DNA from: Burkholderiales bacterium
GTDB taxonomy: Bacteria; Pseudomonadota; Gammaproteobacteria; Burkholderiales; Burkholderiaceae_E
DNA: 64,000 nucleotides
Assembly: GCA_029977705.1 (NCBI GenBank)
Contig: JAPOKJ010000002.1
Coordinates: 124,001 to 188,000, forward strand
Reading direction: 5' to 3'
Shown: in pieces, positions 29,117 to 38,294 of the stretch
Position numbering within the stretch: position 1 is the first letter of the stretch
Layout: every line of letters begins with the position of its first letter
Position numbers and translations under genes: made by a program
Notes under the pieces: model-generated
The model's input: the letters and a program-made list of their open reading frames with translations, nothing else
The model's database searches: none
What the model was told of the DNA's origin: nothing

Positions 29117-29548
29117 ATGAGCATCAAGAATCGTGCCAGCACCGGCGCCACCTTACTGTGCACCATTTTGGCGCTTGCCGCCTGCACATCGGGCGCAGGC
29201 TCCAGGAGCGGGCTGCTGGAGCCCTACCGCCAGGACCTGCCGCAGGGCAATTACATCACCCAGGACATGCTGAGCCAGATCAAGGTCGGCATGAGCCCGG
29301 AGCAGGTGCGCTTTGCCCTGGGCGCCCCCCTGCTGAACAACATTTTCCAGCCGGATCGCTGGAACTACGTCTTCCGTTACCGGCATGCCGCCGGCCGCGT
29401 CGACCTGCGCCGCCTCGTGGTGTATTTCAAGGACGGCAAGGTCGAACGCATCGAGGGCGACGAGTTGCCCGCTGCCGAGGACGGCTCAGACCCCTTCCTG
29501 CCGGGCTCGCGCCCCGCCGCCAAGGCGGCGCCCGCCCCCGCCAAATAA
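29117..29548 (+). CDS. bamE: outer membrane protein assembly factor BamE
   Basis: Lipoprotein of the BAM complex that inserts beta-barrel proteins into the outer membrane. The product has 143 residues. Lipobox LAAC follows a hydrophobic signal (TLLCTILALAACTSG), so Cys is acylated and the protein anchored to the outer membrane. The SmpA/OmlA fold is seen as YRQDLPQGNYITQDMLSQIKVGMSPEQVRFALGAPLL and the WNYVFRY motif. ATG 29117 is preferred; an ATG at 29081 would add twelve polar residues before the signal. Divergent from fur, 40 bp before dapB. Confidence 0.95.
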   Translation: MSIKNRASTGATLLCTILALAACTSGAGSRSGLLEPYRQDLPQGNYITQDMLSQIKVGMSPEQVRFALGAPLLNNIFQPDRWNYVFRYRHAAGRVDLRRLVVYFKDGKVERIEGDELPAAEDGSDPFLPGSRPAAKAAPAPAK

Positions 29549-29587
29549 CGCGCCCGTCCCCGCCCGAACCCTCCAAGAGATTCCGAC

Positions 29588-30394
29588 ATGACTCCTCTGA
29601 AGCTGGCGATCGCCGGCGCCTCCGGCCGCATGGGCCGCATGCTGATCGAAGCCGCCCTGGCACAGTCCGACGTGCAGCTGGTGGGTGCCCTGGATCGTCC
29701 TGGCAGCCCGGCCCTGGGCCGCGATGCGGGCGAAGCCCTGGGCAAGAGCACAGGTGTCAAGGTGACCGAGGTGCTCGAGGAGGGCCTGGCCCAGGCCCGG
29801 CTGCTGATCGATTTCACCCAGCCGGCAGGCACCCTGGCCCACCTGAAGGTTTGCCAGGCTCGCGGCATCGGCATGGTCATCGGCACCACCGGCTTCGACG
29901 AGGCTGGCAAGGCGGCCATCGCCCAGGCCGCCACCGCGATTCCGATCGTCTTTGCTCCCAATACCAGCATCGGCGTAAACGCCACCTTCAAGATCCTCGA
30001 ATTGGCGGCCCGCATCCTCAACGAGGGCTACGACATCGAGATCATCGAAGCCCATCACCGTCACAAGATCGACGCGCCTTCGGGTACCGCCCTGCGCATG
30101 GGCGAGGTGGTGGCCAAGGCATTGGGCCATGACCTCAAGGACGTGGCCGTGCATGGCCGTGAAGGTCATACCGGCGAGCGGCCTGCCACCAGCATCGGCT
30201 TTCATGCCATCCGCGGCGGCGATCTGGTGGGCGACCACACGGTCATGTTTGCCGGCGTCGGCGAACGCATCGAAATCACGCACCGCTCCTCGAGCCGTGC
30301 CAATTACGCGCTCGGCGCCCTGCGCGCCTGCCGCTTCCTGTCGACCCGCGACAAGGGCCTGTTCGACATGCAGGATGTGCTCGGCCTGAAGTAA
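29588..30394 (+). CDS. dapB: 4-hydroxy-tetrahydrodipicolinate reductase
   Basis: NAD(P)H-dependent step of lysine and diaminopimelate synthesis. The 268-residue protein has the Rossmann motif [12 protein letters not shown] near the N terminus, [16 protein letters not shown] and the family signature [18 protein letters not shown] with the catalytic His pair and Lys. Complete and of normal length. A GC-rich stem-loop follows the stop. Confidence 0.97.
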   Translation: MTPLKLAIAGASGRMGRMLIEAALAQSDVQLVGALDRPGSPALGRDAGEALGKSTGVKVTEVLEEGLAQARLLIDFTQPAGTLAHLKVCQARGIGMVIGTTGFDEAGKAAIAQAATAIPIVFAPNTSIGVNATFKILELAARILNEGYDIEIIEAHHRHKIDAPSGTALRMGEVVAKALGHDLKDVAVHGREGHTGERPATSIGFHAIRGGDLVGDHTVMFAGVGERIEITHRSSSRANYALGALRACRFLSTRDKGLFDMQDVLGLK

Positions 30395-30400
30395 GCCGCG

Positions 30401-30419
30401 AGGGCGGCCTGGCCGCCCT
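30401..30419 (+). terminator. stem-loop after dapB
   Basis: AGGGCGGCC and GGCCGCCCT form a perfect inverted repeat around one base, so the real stem is about 7 bp with a short loop. No T tract follows; an intrinsic terminator is only possible. Confidence 0.35.
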
Positions 30420-30444
30420 GCCCTGCGGCTTTGCCGCCCTCCCT

Positions 30445-30480
30445 CGTCCCCTATTCCGTCCCCTATCCCGTCCCCTATCC
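30445..30480 (+). repeat. three 12-bp tandem repeats at the 3' end of the ChaN gene
   Basis: CGTCCCCTATTC followed by two copies of CGTCCCCTATCC. The stop codon of the minus-strand ChaN gene (30475-30477) lies in the last unit, and each unit contains CTA, i.e. TAG on the minus strand. Confidence 0.7.
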
Positions 30481-31419
30481 CGCACCCTTGAAAGCGGCGC
30501 AGGGGTCCTCGCGCACCTGGGCCTCGGCGAGCACGACCCGATCGTAGTGGCGCGCCTCGGAAGGGGCCATCCCGCCAGCGACGGCCCGCTCCAGAAACCC
30601 GGCACTGAACAGGTCCACGCCCGGCGCCATCGCTGCCAGGTGGCGGGGCACCCCGAGGTCCCGCCGCACATGACCGTTGCCCGCCAGCAGGATGGCGAGC
30701 ACGGCAGCGCCAGGGGCCTGGGCCTGCGCCTGCAACCGGGCCTGGTGCAGGGCCAGGGCCATGCGCGCATCACGGGCCCGCTGGGCCCGGCTCATCGGGG
30801 CGATGGCGCGCTCGGGCAGTGCGTTGCAATGGCCGGTGCGGATCTCCTGCTGCATGGCGGCCTCATCGGCCGGGCTCCAGGGCAGGGCCGTGCTCTCATA
30901 CCAGGGCGCGCTGCCCCCCCGTCCGATTCGCATCGCTTCTGCGGCGCCCAGATTGGCCCCCACCAGGCGCCATTGCGAGCGCAGGGCCAGTTGCACCACT
31001 GGCTCGTAGTAGGCCCAGGTCCAGCCCTCGAAGCGAAAACCCGACGCCTCGGCCAGGGCCCTGGCCTGTGTCGGGTCGCGTCGTCCCCGATCATCGAGGC
31101 CGGACTGGAAACGGTCGAGATCGTCTTGCCGATCGGCGTCCAACTGCTCCAGGGCGAGCACGATGCGTCCAGTGCGCGAGCGCAGGGCTGCCGCGGCCAT
31201 GGCCTCGAGCCAGCGCAGCCGGGCCGCATGCAGGCGGGGGGCATCATGCACCTCGCCCAGCAGCAGGAACCCGGCGCGGGGCAGGCTTGCGGGGATCGTC
31301 GCTGACGGGTCCGCATCCTGCTGCGCCGGCAGGCCGAGGCAGGCCCCCAGGGGCAGTGCCAGGGCTGGCAGGAAGGCGCGCCTTGCCCGCTGCCGGCGCA
31401 GGAGAGCGGCGGGCTCCAT
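30475..31419 (-). CDS. ChaN family lipoprotein (haem-binding uptake, Tiki fold)
   Basis: Predicted lipoprotein of 314 residues. A basic N terminus with the hydrophobic run FLPALALPLGAC gives a lipobox-like cleavage before Cys. The EreA/ChaN-type domain has GFLLLGEVHDAPRLHAARLRWL, with the conserved Glu and His, and a second conserved block LLAGNGHVRRDLGVPRHL. ChaN of Campylobacter binds haem; the same role here is inference. The start shares a base with the TldE-like stop (TGATG), so it is the last gene of the ParA-TldD-TldE-ChaN cassette. The stop lies in tandem repeats. Confidence 0.8.
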   Translation of the reverse strand: MEPAALLRRQRARRAFLPALALPLGACLGLPAQQDADPSATIPASLPRAGFLLLGEVHDAPRLHAARLRWLEAMAAAALRSRTGRIVLALEQLDADRQDDLDRFQSGLDDRGRRDPTQARALAEASGFRFEGWTWAYYEPVVQLALRSQWRLVGANLGAAEAMRIGRGGSAPWYESTALPWSPADEAAMQQEIRTGHCNALPERAIAPMSRAQRARDARMALALHQARLQAQAQAPGAAVLAILLAGNGHVRRDLGVPRHLAAMAPGVDLFSAGFLERAVAGGMAPSEARHYDRVVLAEAQVREDPCAAFKGAG

Positions 31420-32885
31420 CACAGGGCCAACTGCAATTGACGCACCAGGGCACCAGGGGTGGCACAACCGCCAAAGCTGCGCTGGCTGTAGGTGGAGACA
31501 TCGGGCAGCCAGTGGACCTGTTTCCCCAGTGCCTCGAGCTGCGGGCCCAGCAACTGATAGAGGCTGTCATCGATGCGCATCGCCTCCAGGGGTGCCACGA
31601 TCTGGCCCTCCTCGACCCACATCGAGGCAAAGCGCGTCATGCCGGTAACACTGCAGCTGAGCCGGTCCGAAAAGTTCAGGTACCACAGGTTGCTGATGTA
31701 CAGCCCGGTGCCCAGCGCCTGCAACACCTGCTCCGGGGGCAAGTGCCCGGCCGCCAGCGACAGGGCGCGCGGGGACTCGCCACTGTCGTAGCCGTTGTGG
31801 GAGACCCCGAACTCGCGCGCCGAGCGCGGTGAGACCAGGGTGCTGCGAACCCGGCCCCCGCTGATCAGGTCCAGCTGCGCAGGGCCGACCAGGCCCTGCG
31901 ACTGAAAGCGTGGCACGCCCGCAAGACCCGGTGCGTCGGACAACTGCACCAGCGGCGAAAAGAGTACCGGCGCCTGTTCGCCCGAGGCCTCTGGCGAAGG
32001 GGCCGACATGCCGCCATAGGCGCGCTCCAGGGCACTGCCGCCACGGCGCAATTGCTGCAGCGAAAAAGCCCCCCAGCCAAACATGCCGAGCAAATCACCC
32101 ATCGCCGCCGGTGCCAGCCAGGCACGGTAGGCGCCGGGCGCCAGGCGTCGCGCGGGGCGTGTCAGCACCTGAACCTGCCCGGCGGCCTCGGCAATGGCCG
32201 CCGTCACGGTACCAGGGTCCCAGTCGCGGGCCGCCAGCGTGCGCTTGACAGCCTTGTCACGCCAGGCCACCGGCTTGATGGCTGCCGGTACGCCAACGTA
32301 CACCGAGAAGTCGAAGAACCAGGACTCACGCCACTGCAGGTGGCGGTGGCCCAGCGAACTGAGCAGGCCGCTGATCTGTGGCCCGCAGGCCAGAAAGCCC
32401 ACCAGGTCGATGGCGGGACGGGACGCCTGCACGATGACATCGACCATCTCATCAAGCACGGGCAGCTGCCCGGCCAGCATCGACTCGCTATGCGAGGGAT
32501 GATCGTCGACCAGCAGCAAGGGATCGATGGGTGCCTGCCCGATCAGGGTACCGAGCATGGCCAGCTGGGCGTCACAGAGTGCCCACAGCAGGTCATCGGC
32601 CTGGGCCCGGTCCGGCCCCCGCGCCGCATCGGTGAAGCTGCACATCACCTGGGCGTGACCGCCCGTGCGCGCCTCGATCAGGGTGAGGTTCCATTGCCGG
32701 GTATCGACCTGGCCGATCTGGCGCACCCGTCCCTGATTGAAACGGACGAACTGGCTGCACTCACCCTCCAGTTGCAACAGGAGGCGACGGCCATCGGGCA
32801 ATCGTTGCGCCTGCAACCATTTGCCCGCGCATTCGAAAGCCTGCAGCAGACGCTCGCCGCCAGTCACGGCATCGGGCTGGCTCAT
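31419..32885 (-). CDS. TldE/PmbA-like protein (metallopeptidase-related partner)
   Basis: Protein of 488 residues related to TldE/PmbA, the non-zinc partner that with TldD forms a heterodimeric peptidase (in E. coli, maturing microcin B17 and degrading CcdA). Recognisable blocks are FDFSVYVGVPAAIKPVAWRDKAVK and the C-terminal GTGLYISNLWYLNFSDRLSCSVTGMTRFASMWVEEGQIVAPLEAMRIDDSL. No HExxxH is present, as expected for TldE. It is divergent from housekeeping PmbA. ATG overlaps the TldD-like stop by 4 bp. Confidence 0.82.
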   Translation of the reverse strand: MSQPDAVTGGERLLQAFECAGKWLQAQRLPDGRRLLLQLEGECSQFVRFNQGRVRQIGQVDTRQWNLTLIEARTGGHAQVMCSFTDAARGPDRAQADDLLWALCDAQLAMLGTLIGQAPIDPLLLVDDHPSHSESMLAGQLPVLDEMVDVIVQASRPAIDLVGFLACGPQISGLLSSLGHRHLQWRESWFFDFSVYVGVPAAIKPVAWRDKAVKRTLAARDWDPGTVTAAIAEAAGQVQVLTRPARRLAPGAYRAWLAPAAMGDLLGMFGWGAFSLQQLRRGGSALERAYGGMSAPSPEASGEQAPVLFSPLVQLSDAPGLAGVPRFQSQGLVGPAQLDLISGGRVRSTLVSPRSAREFGVSHNGYDSGESPRALSLAAGHLPPEQVLQALGTGLYISNLWYLNFSDRLSCSVTGMTRFASMWVEEGQIVAPLEAMRIDDSLYQLLGPQLEALGKQVHWLPDVSTYSQRSFGGCATPGALVRQLQLAL

Positions 32886-34462
32886 GCGCGTGCTCCGAAG
32901 ACCTCGACCTGATCGAACAGGCAGGGCGGCGAGGCATGGCCGACCCGGATCACCTGCCCCGGTTCCCCTTTTCCGCAGAACGGCGTGCCCATCACCGCCA
33001 TATCGTCGGCCTTGCCAACGGCCTTGAGCGAGCGCCAGAACTGGGCCGAGATGCCGCGATAGCCCGGATTGCGCACCACCTCGGCCAGCTTGCCGTTACG
33101 GATCATCTGGCCCCACTCGCAGCCGAACTGGAACTTATTGCGCGAATCATCGATCGACCAGGACACGTTGGTGCGCATCATGATGCCGTGCTCGGTGCCG
33201 GCAATCATCTGTGCAAGACTGTGCTCGCCGGGCTCGATGTTCAGGTTGGCCATGCGATCGATGCTGGGCCGGCGCCAGCCGACGGCACGGGCATTGGCAA
33301 GACCACTGACGGGATGACCGGCAAGCCCGGCCCGGGCGGCCGACACGGCACTTCCGAGGGGGCGGATCAGACGCCCCTTCTCGATCAGCAGGCAGGCCTG
33401 CGCCGCATGGCCCTCATCATCACGGGCATAGCTGGCCAGTTCACCAGGATGACCGGCGGGATCGAAGCTGACATTGAGCAGGGGCGAGCCATACTGGTAT
33501 TGACCGAACATGTCGAGGCTGACAAAACTGGTGCCCGCGAAGTTGCGCTCATCCCCCAGGATGCGATCCAGCTCGAGCGGATGGCCGATCGATTCATGGA
33601 TCTGCAACATCATCTGGTCGGGCATCAGCAGCAGGTCCAGGCGCCCCTCGGGACAGTTGGGGGCCATGGCCAGCTGGCGCGCCTCGTCGGCCAGCCTGAA
33701 ACCGCAGCCTGACAGGCCGGCCTGCTCGAGTACCTCGGCGCCGCCCTGCTGGCAAAAGCCGTTATAGCGCCCGGCCAGTGAGCGGGTCTGCGCCTGGCCA
33801 TCAAAGGCGACCGTGACCTGGGCATGTGGTTCGATGAAGCGCTGGGCCTGCCGGCCCAGGCTCTGGCCATCGAGCCAAAGGTCCTGGCAGCTGTCCTGCA
33901 CGCTGAACTTGAACTCGCTGCCCACGACACCGGCTTGCGCATGGGCGCGCTCGGACTCGAGACGCAGGCGCTCGAGCAACTCGGCACGCGGGGGCAAGGC
34001 CCCCGCGCTCAGGCTCGCAAAAGGCGCACCTGGATCCGTTGGCAAAGCCTTGGGCAGGGGCCAGGACAGGTCTGCAAAGAGTCCGCTGTCGGCGCAGCAC
34101 CTTGCCCGCGACAGGGCAAGCGCGAGTGCCTCGAGCAGCACCGGTTCATGCACACCGGCGCAGGCCGCGTAGCCCTGACCACCAGGGACAAAGACTGTGA
34201 CCATCGCGCCCGCGTCCTGCCACAGCTCAAGCGGGTCGGCCATGCCGCTCGACCAGCCGAAGCGTTCGCCCTGATGGTGTTCGATACGCAGCAGGACCCG
34301 CGCACCACTGGCCCGGGCCTGACGCCAGAAGCCTTCCAGCCGCAGCAGCGGCGGTGCTTCGCGCAAGAAAAAAGGCACCTCGAGGGTGCCTTTCAGGGAG
34401 GGCGCAGATGCCGGCTGTGATGCCAAGGGCGCGGCCGGGTTCAATGGGCCTTGTTGAGCCAT
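32882..34462 (-). CDS. TldD-like zinc metallopeptidase
   Basis: Protein of 526 residues related to TldD, the catalytic partner of TldD/TldE. The HExxxH zinc motif HESIGH is at 289-294, and a conserved C-terminal Cys region (GTPFCGKGEPGQ) supplies the family pattern. The N-terminal 30 residues are Ala/Pro/Ser-rich and may not be part of the fold. ATG 34462 overlaps the end of the ParA gene by 22 bp; the next in-frame Met is far inside the protein, so the overlap is probably real unless a non-ATG start is used. Substrate is unknown. Confidence 0.83.
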   Translation of the reverse strand: MAQQGPLNPAAPLASQPASAPSLKGTLEVPFFLREAPPLLRLEGFWRQARASGARVLLRIEHHQGERFGWSSGMADPLELWQDAGAMVTVFVPGGQGYAACAGVHEPVLLEALALALSRARCCADSGLFADLSWPLPKALPTDPGAPFASLSAGALPPRAELLERLRLESERAHAQAGVVGSEFKFSVQDSCQDLWLDGQSLGRQAQRFIEPHAQVTVAFDGQAQTRSLAGRYNGFCQQGGAEVLEQAGLSGCGFRLADEARQLAMAPNCPEGRLDLLLMPDQMMLQIHESIGHPLELDRILGDERNFAGTSFVSLDMFGQYQYGSPLLNVSFDPAGHPGELASYARDDEGHAAQACLLIEKGRLIRPLGSAVSAARAGLAGHPVSGLANARAVGWRRPSIDRMANLNIEPGEHSLAQMIAGTEHGIMMRTNVSWSIDDSRNKFQFGCEWGQMIRNGKLAEVVRNPGYRGISAQFWRSLKAVGKADDMAVMGTPFCGKGEPGQVIRVGHASPPCLFDQVEVFGARA

Positions 34463-35070
34463 TGGATGATCGGTGCCCAGGACTGGCGATCAGCGTCGAC
34501 CTTGCTGGAGGGCACATCGAACAGCGTCATGCCATGGGCCGCCAGATGCACATAGTTTTGCGTATCACGGATGTAGCCGGCCACAGGGATCCCGGACTGC
34601 TTGATGAAGCGCTCGAGCTGCTCGGCCGACTTGGTGCGATTGTCGACGCGCATGCCCACGATGGCGACCTTGCGGGCCATGTCTTTGGAGGTCTTGAAGT
34701 GGCCCTTGAGTTCGTCGATGAAGCGCTGCGTGGCCAGCACATCGAACATCGAGGGGGCCAGCGGGATCAGAATCTTGTCGGAGGCCTTGAGCACATCGGA
34801 CAGGGTACGTCCGGAGATCGCTGCCGGCGTGTCGATCACGACATGGGTGACGCCCTTCGGAGGCTTGGCCATCGAGCCGCTCAATTCCCAGGTCTGGATC
34901 TTTGCCAGGGCCGGTGCACGCAGTTTCAACCATTGGCGGGCCGACTGCTGAACGTCTGCATCACCCAGCAGGGTGCTGGCACCCGAGGCAGCATAGTAGC
35001 CTGCAAGATTGGTGGCCAGAGTCGTTTTTCCAACGCCACCCTTGGGATTGACGACCGCGATAATCGGCAT
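34441..35070 (-). CDS. ParA family ATPase
   Basis: Deviant-Walker ATPase of 209 residues. MPIIAVVNPKGGVGKTTLATNLAG carries the KGGVGKT P loop with the signature Lys; VVIDTPAAISGRTL is Walker B. ATG 35070 is fixed by AAAGGAAG about 7 bp upstream. The protein lacks an N-terminal DNA-binding domain, so it resembles short orphan ParA/MinD-type proteins that position cargo rather than plasmid ParA. No parB partner is present; it instead heads the TldD/TldE/ChaN genes. A 136 bp gap separates it from dsbD. Confidence 0.88.
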   Translation of the reverse strand: MPIIAVVNPKGGVGKTTLATNLAGYYAASGASTLLGDADVQQSARQWLKLRAPALAKIQTWELSGSMAKPPKGVTHVVIDTPAAISGRTLSDVLKASDKILIPLAPSMFDVLATQRFIDELKGHFKTSKDMARKVAIVGMRVDNRTKSAEQLERFIKQSGIPVAGYIRDTQNYVHLAAHGMTLFDVPSSKVDADRQSWAPIIQWLNKAH

Positions 35071-35206
35071 AGAGGCTTCCTTTGAACAGAGCCGCAATCT
35101 TACCAAAAATGACCTGTGCCAGGTCCTGCGGTCGCGCAAATGACACGCCTGTGCTCGATCATGTTCAAGCACCGCGCAACATCAGCCAACATCGGCGCGA
35201 CCAGCT

Positions 35207-37564
35207 TCAGCGCAGCGTCGCACCGATCGCAGCGAGCACCTGTGACTGGGTGAGCAATTCGGGCAGGATCACCGGTGCATCGCGACCCGGCTGATACACC
35301 AGGTAAAGCGGAACACCGGAGCGCCCATGACGCGCCAGCGCTGCACTGATGAGCGGATCCTGCCGCGTCCAGTCAGCACGCAGGGCCAGCACCGATTGGC
35401 GGGCAAAGGCCTGCCGCACCGGGTCGCTGTCGAGCACCAGCTTCTTGTTGGCCTGGCAACTGACACACCAGGCGGCGGTGAAGTCGACAAAGACCGTGCG
35501 CCCCTGCTCACGCGCCTGTTGCACGGCCTGCTCCGACCAGGGCTGCCAGGGCACTGCGGCATCCGACCGGTTTGCCGGTGCAGGGGCCGTCTGCGAGGGG
35601 AGCTCGTCCCTGACGCCGAGCACGGCCCAGGCAGCGGCAGCCAGCACCACCAGCATCACGCCAGCGGCCATCATGCGCCGGATCGCGCCGATGCTATGGC
35701 CTGTCTGCAATATCCGTCCGTACACCCAAAGCGCCAGGGCCAGGGCCACCGCGCCCAGGCAAAGCCGCAAGACCCCATCCATCGAGGTTTGCAGGCCATA
35801 GACCCAGAGCAGCCACACGGCGGCTGCAAACATCGGGAACGACAGCAACTGGCGCAGGGTTTCCATCCAGCGGCCCGGGCGCGGCAGGTGGCGCAGCCAG
35901 GCCGGGAACAAGGCCAGCAACAGGTAGGGAAGGCCCATGCCCAGCCCCAGCCCGAGAAAGACGAGCATTGCAACCAGCGGGGGTTGCGCCAGTGAAAAGC
36001 CCAGGGCCGAGCCCATGAAGGGGGCCGTGCAGGGCGTGGCCACCAGCACCGCCAATACGCCGGAGGCGAAGGTGCCAGCAAGGCCATGGCCACGCGCCGA
36101 CCGGTCAAGCGCCGGGTCGACGTTGCCCAGGCGGGTAAGGGCCAGTCCCCATTCAAAGACGCCGGCAAAGTTCAGGCCCAGGGCAACGAACAGCAGGCAC
36201 ATCGCTGCCACGAACAGGGGCGACTGCAACTGGAAGCCCCAGCCTACCGCCTGACCTGCCAGCCGCAACGACAGCAGCAAGGCCCCAAGCAGCAGGAAGG
36301 AGACGATGACACCGGCCACAAAGGCCAGGCTCTCGCGGCGCAGACGCTGGCGGGCCTGGGCATCGAGGGCGTGACCAGCACCACCATGGCCGGCAAAGCT
36401 GAGCAGTTTCAGGCCGATCACCGGAAAGACACAGGGCATCAGGTTCAGGATCAGTCCGCCAAGCACTGCCCCCAGCAGTGCCGCCAGCAGGCCGCTGGCC
36501 GGGAACGAGGACTCGGACGCGCTCCCAACTGGCGACACCGGTGATGGGGCGGCGCTCCCGGCAGCACCGGCCAAGGTCGAGATCACCTGGGCACCCTCCA
36601 GCACCGGCTGCTGCCCGGCGCCCGCCGCTGCCGGCACCACCTGATAGACACGCCCGTCCAGGTCGATGACGCCTGCGGCCTTCTGCGGCCCCGTCTTCCA
36701 GTCGTGCTGGCGATCAGGATTGAGCGCCAGTTCGAGCCACACGCGTCCGTCCGGGCCGCGCTTGAGTGTCTGGGCGGCACTGTGCACCAGGACGTCCTCG
36801 TGCTCGGCATAGAACTCGGCCTTGCGCGCCCTCGCCTGCGCTGCCGGCAACACCAGTTGCAGCACCCCCGGTCCGGCCAGCGCCTGCACCGGCAAGGGTT
36901 CACGCGGCTCGAGCGAAAGCATGCGCTCGATCAGTTCCGACTGCGCGCCAGTGCCTGCCGCGCTGGCGCGAACCGGCAGCTCGAGCGACAGTTCAGCCTC
37001 GCCGGGAATGCACACGTCCTTGCACACCAGCCAGGAGGCCTTGGCACGGACCGGCAGGCGGTCCCCCTTGAAGTCGGCGGGCACCTGCACCTGACGTGAC
37101 AGCGCCAGTTCGCCCTCGTAACCGTAATTGGCCAGGGGCGGAATGAAGAGGCGATGCGGACGCGGCCAGACGATCGGACCGGCGACCAGCCCCGGCGGCA
37201 GACTCAGTTCGAATTGCGTCGCCAGCCCGGAATCACCCGGGTTCTTCCAATAGGTGTGCCACTGCGGATCATGGCGCAGTCGCAGCGCGATCCACAGCGA
37301 TTGCCCGGGAACCGCCGCATCGCGCGAGCTGATCAGGTCGGCGCGCGCATGCTGGACGCCCAGGTCGGGGGCACGCGATGCCCCAGCACCGGCCGCAAGG
37401 CTTTGCGCGAACACCGGCGTCAGCGCCAGGCCCAGCAACAGCGCCAGCAACGGGGCCAGCAGCAGGCCCGGGACGAACCTCAGGCATGCGTGCAGGACAT
37501 CCTGCGGCGAGCAGCCGGAAATGGTCCGGCGCAGCGGGTCGGTCGGGTGCAGCTGGGAGGTCAC
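35207..37564 (-). CDS. dsbD: thiol:disulfide interchange protein DsbD (ScsB-like)
   Basis: Membrane protein of 785 residues carrying electrons from cytoplasmic thioredoxin to periplasmic disulfide proteins. In order: signal peptide (about 30-54), periplasmic N-terminal domain with C181 and C185 in SWLVCKDVCIPGEAEL, an eight-helix membrane domain with the Cys motifs NLMPCVFPVIGLKLLSF and VATPCTAPFMGSALGF, and a C-terminal thioredoxin-like domain with C700 and C703 in WCVSCQANK. The N-terminal domain resembles the ScsB version rather than E. coli DsbD. The start is GTG 37564 since no ATG precedes the signal. Divergent from the zapB-like gene. Confidence 0.92.
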   Translation of the reverse strand: MTSQLHPTDPLRRTISGCSPQDVLHACLRFVPGLLLAPLLALLLGLALTPVFAQSLAAGAGASRAPDLGVQHARADLISSRDAAVPGQSLWIALRLRHDPQWHTYWKNPGDSGLATQFELSLPPGLVAGPIVWPRPHRLFIPPLANYGYEGELALSRQVQVPADFKGDRLPVRAKASWLVCKDVCIPGEAELSLELPVRASAAGTGAQSELIERMLSLEPREPLPVQALAGPGVLQLVLPAAQARARKAEFYAEHEDVLVHSAAQTLKRGPDGRVWLELALNPDRQHDWKTGPQKAAGVIDLDGRVYQVVPAAAGAGQQPVLEGAQVISTLAGAAGSAAPSPVSPVGSASESSFPASGLLAALLGAVLGGLILNLMPCVFPVIGLKLLSFAGHGGAGHALDAQARQRLRRESLAFVAGVIVSFLLLGALLLSLRLAGQAVGWGFQLQSPLFVAAMCLLFVALGLNFAGVFEWGLALTRLGNVDPALDRSARGHGLAGTFASGVLAVLVATPCTAPFMGSALGFSLAQPPLVAMLVFLGLGLGMGLPYLLLALFPAWLRHLPRPGRWMETLRQLLSFPMFAAAVWLLWVYGLQTSMDGVLRLCLGAVALALALWVYGRILQTGHSIGAIRRMMAAGVMLVVLAAAAWAVLGVRDELPSQTAPAPANRSDAAVPWQPWSEQAVQQAREQGRTVFVDFTAAWCVSCQANKKLVLDSDPVRQAFARQSVLALRADWTRQDPLISAALARHGRSGVPLYLVYQPGRDAPVILPELLTQSQVLAAIGATLR

Positions 37565-37573
37565 TGGAAAGCG

Positions 37574-37603
37574 TTGGTCAAATTTGAGAATCTGGTGTAT
37601 AAA
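37574..37603 (+). promoter_or_regulatory. candidate sigma-70 promoter for zapB-like/zapA
   Basis: TTGGTC (37574-37579), 18 bp spacer, TATAAA (37598-37603). The start of transcription would be about 40 bases before the ATG at 37649. The -35 is only a partial match. Confidence 0.4.
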
Positions 37604-37648
37604 TACGCCTCAAACCATTGATTTTAGGCTGTTTTTAGCGCACCACCC

Positions 37649-37867
37649 ATGGACGAGGACATTGATCAGCTGGCCCTCAAGATTGACACCCTCATCAAGG
37701 GTTCGTCGCGCCTGGCCGAACAGAACTTGCAACTGAGCAGCCAGATCAGAAGCCTGCAGGCTGAACTGGTGGCGCTCAAAGGTAACATGAAGGAAGCGCG
37801 CGACCGAGTGGCTGCGGCGCTTGCACGTCTGCCCGAGGGTGAACATCCTGGCAGCGATGCCGAATGA
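37649..37867 (+). CDS. small coiled-coil protein, ZapB-like
   Basis: A 72-residue protein that is nearly all coiled coil (IDQLALKIDTLIKGSSRLAEQNLQLSSQIRSLQAEL...), with an acidic tail. Size, composition and position directly before zapA fit the ZapB-like family that joins the FtsZ ring to MatP or ZapA. Similarity in coiled coils is weak evidence, so the name rests mainly on context. Confidence 0.7.
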   Translation: MDEDIDQLALKIDTLIKGSSRLAEQNLQLSSQIRSLQAELVALKGNMKEARDRVAAALARLPEGEHPGSDAE

Positions 37868-37907
37868 TCACCCGCCGCCCCAACCCGCCCACTGAGACCT
37901 CACGCTG

Positions 37908-38210
37908 ATGGAACAAATCACCGTCAAGATCCTCGACCGGGACTACAAGCTGGCGGTCTCGCCCGAGGACAAGGAGCGGCTGCTGGCTGCAGCGCGACTG
38001 GTCGATACGCGCATGCGCAGCATCCGCGATTCCGGCAAGGTATCGGGGCAAGACCGCATCGCGGTCATGGTGGCCCTGCAACTGGCTCACGAGTTGTCCG
38101 ATCCCAGCAATGCCAGCGCCACCCTGCGCTCGGCGCGCAGCACCGAAAAACTGCGCCGCATGCATGACGATATCGACGAGGCCATCCGCCGCCAGGACAG
38201 CCTGTTCTGA
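37908..38210 (+). CDS. zapA: cell division protein ZapA
   Basis: Promotes FtsZ protofilament bundling at the division site. The 100-residue product has the globular N-terminal head (MEQITVKILDRDYKLAVSPEDKERLLAAARLVDTRMR), then a coiled-coil tail from about residue 45. Lies 40 bp after the ZapB-like gene and about 120 bp before 6S RNA, the arrangement known from proteobacteria. Confidence 0.93.
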   Translation: MEQITVKILDRDYKLAVSPEDKERLLAAARLVDTRMRSIRDSGKVSGQDRIAVMVALQLAHELSDPSNASATLRSARSTEKLRRMHDDIDEAIRRQDSLF

Positions 38211-38219
38211 TCCGGCAAG

Positions 38220-38236
38220 GCGAGCCTCGGGCTCGC
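38220..38236 (+). terminator. stem-loop between zapA and 6S RNA
   Basis: GCGAGCC, loop TCG, GGCTCGC. It starts 10 bases after the zapA stop. No T tract follows, so it may attenuate rather than stop transcription. Confidence 0.35.
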
Positions 38237-38294
38237 GGACAACGATATCGGCAAGCCCTTGCCACCATCCGTCGGATCAACCCTTCGCTCAATG

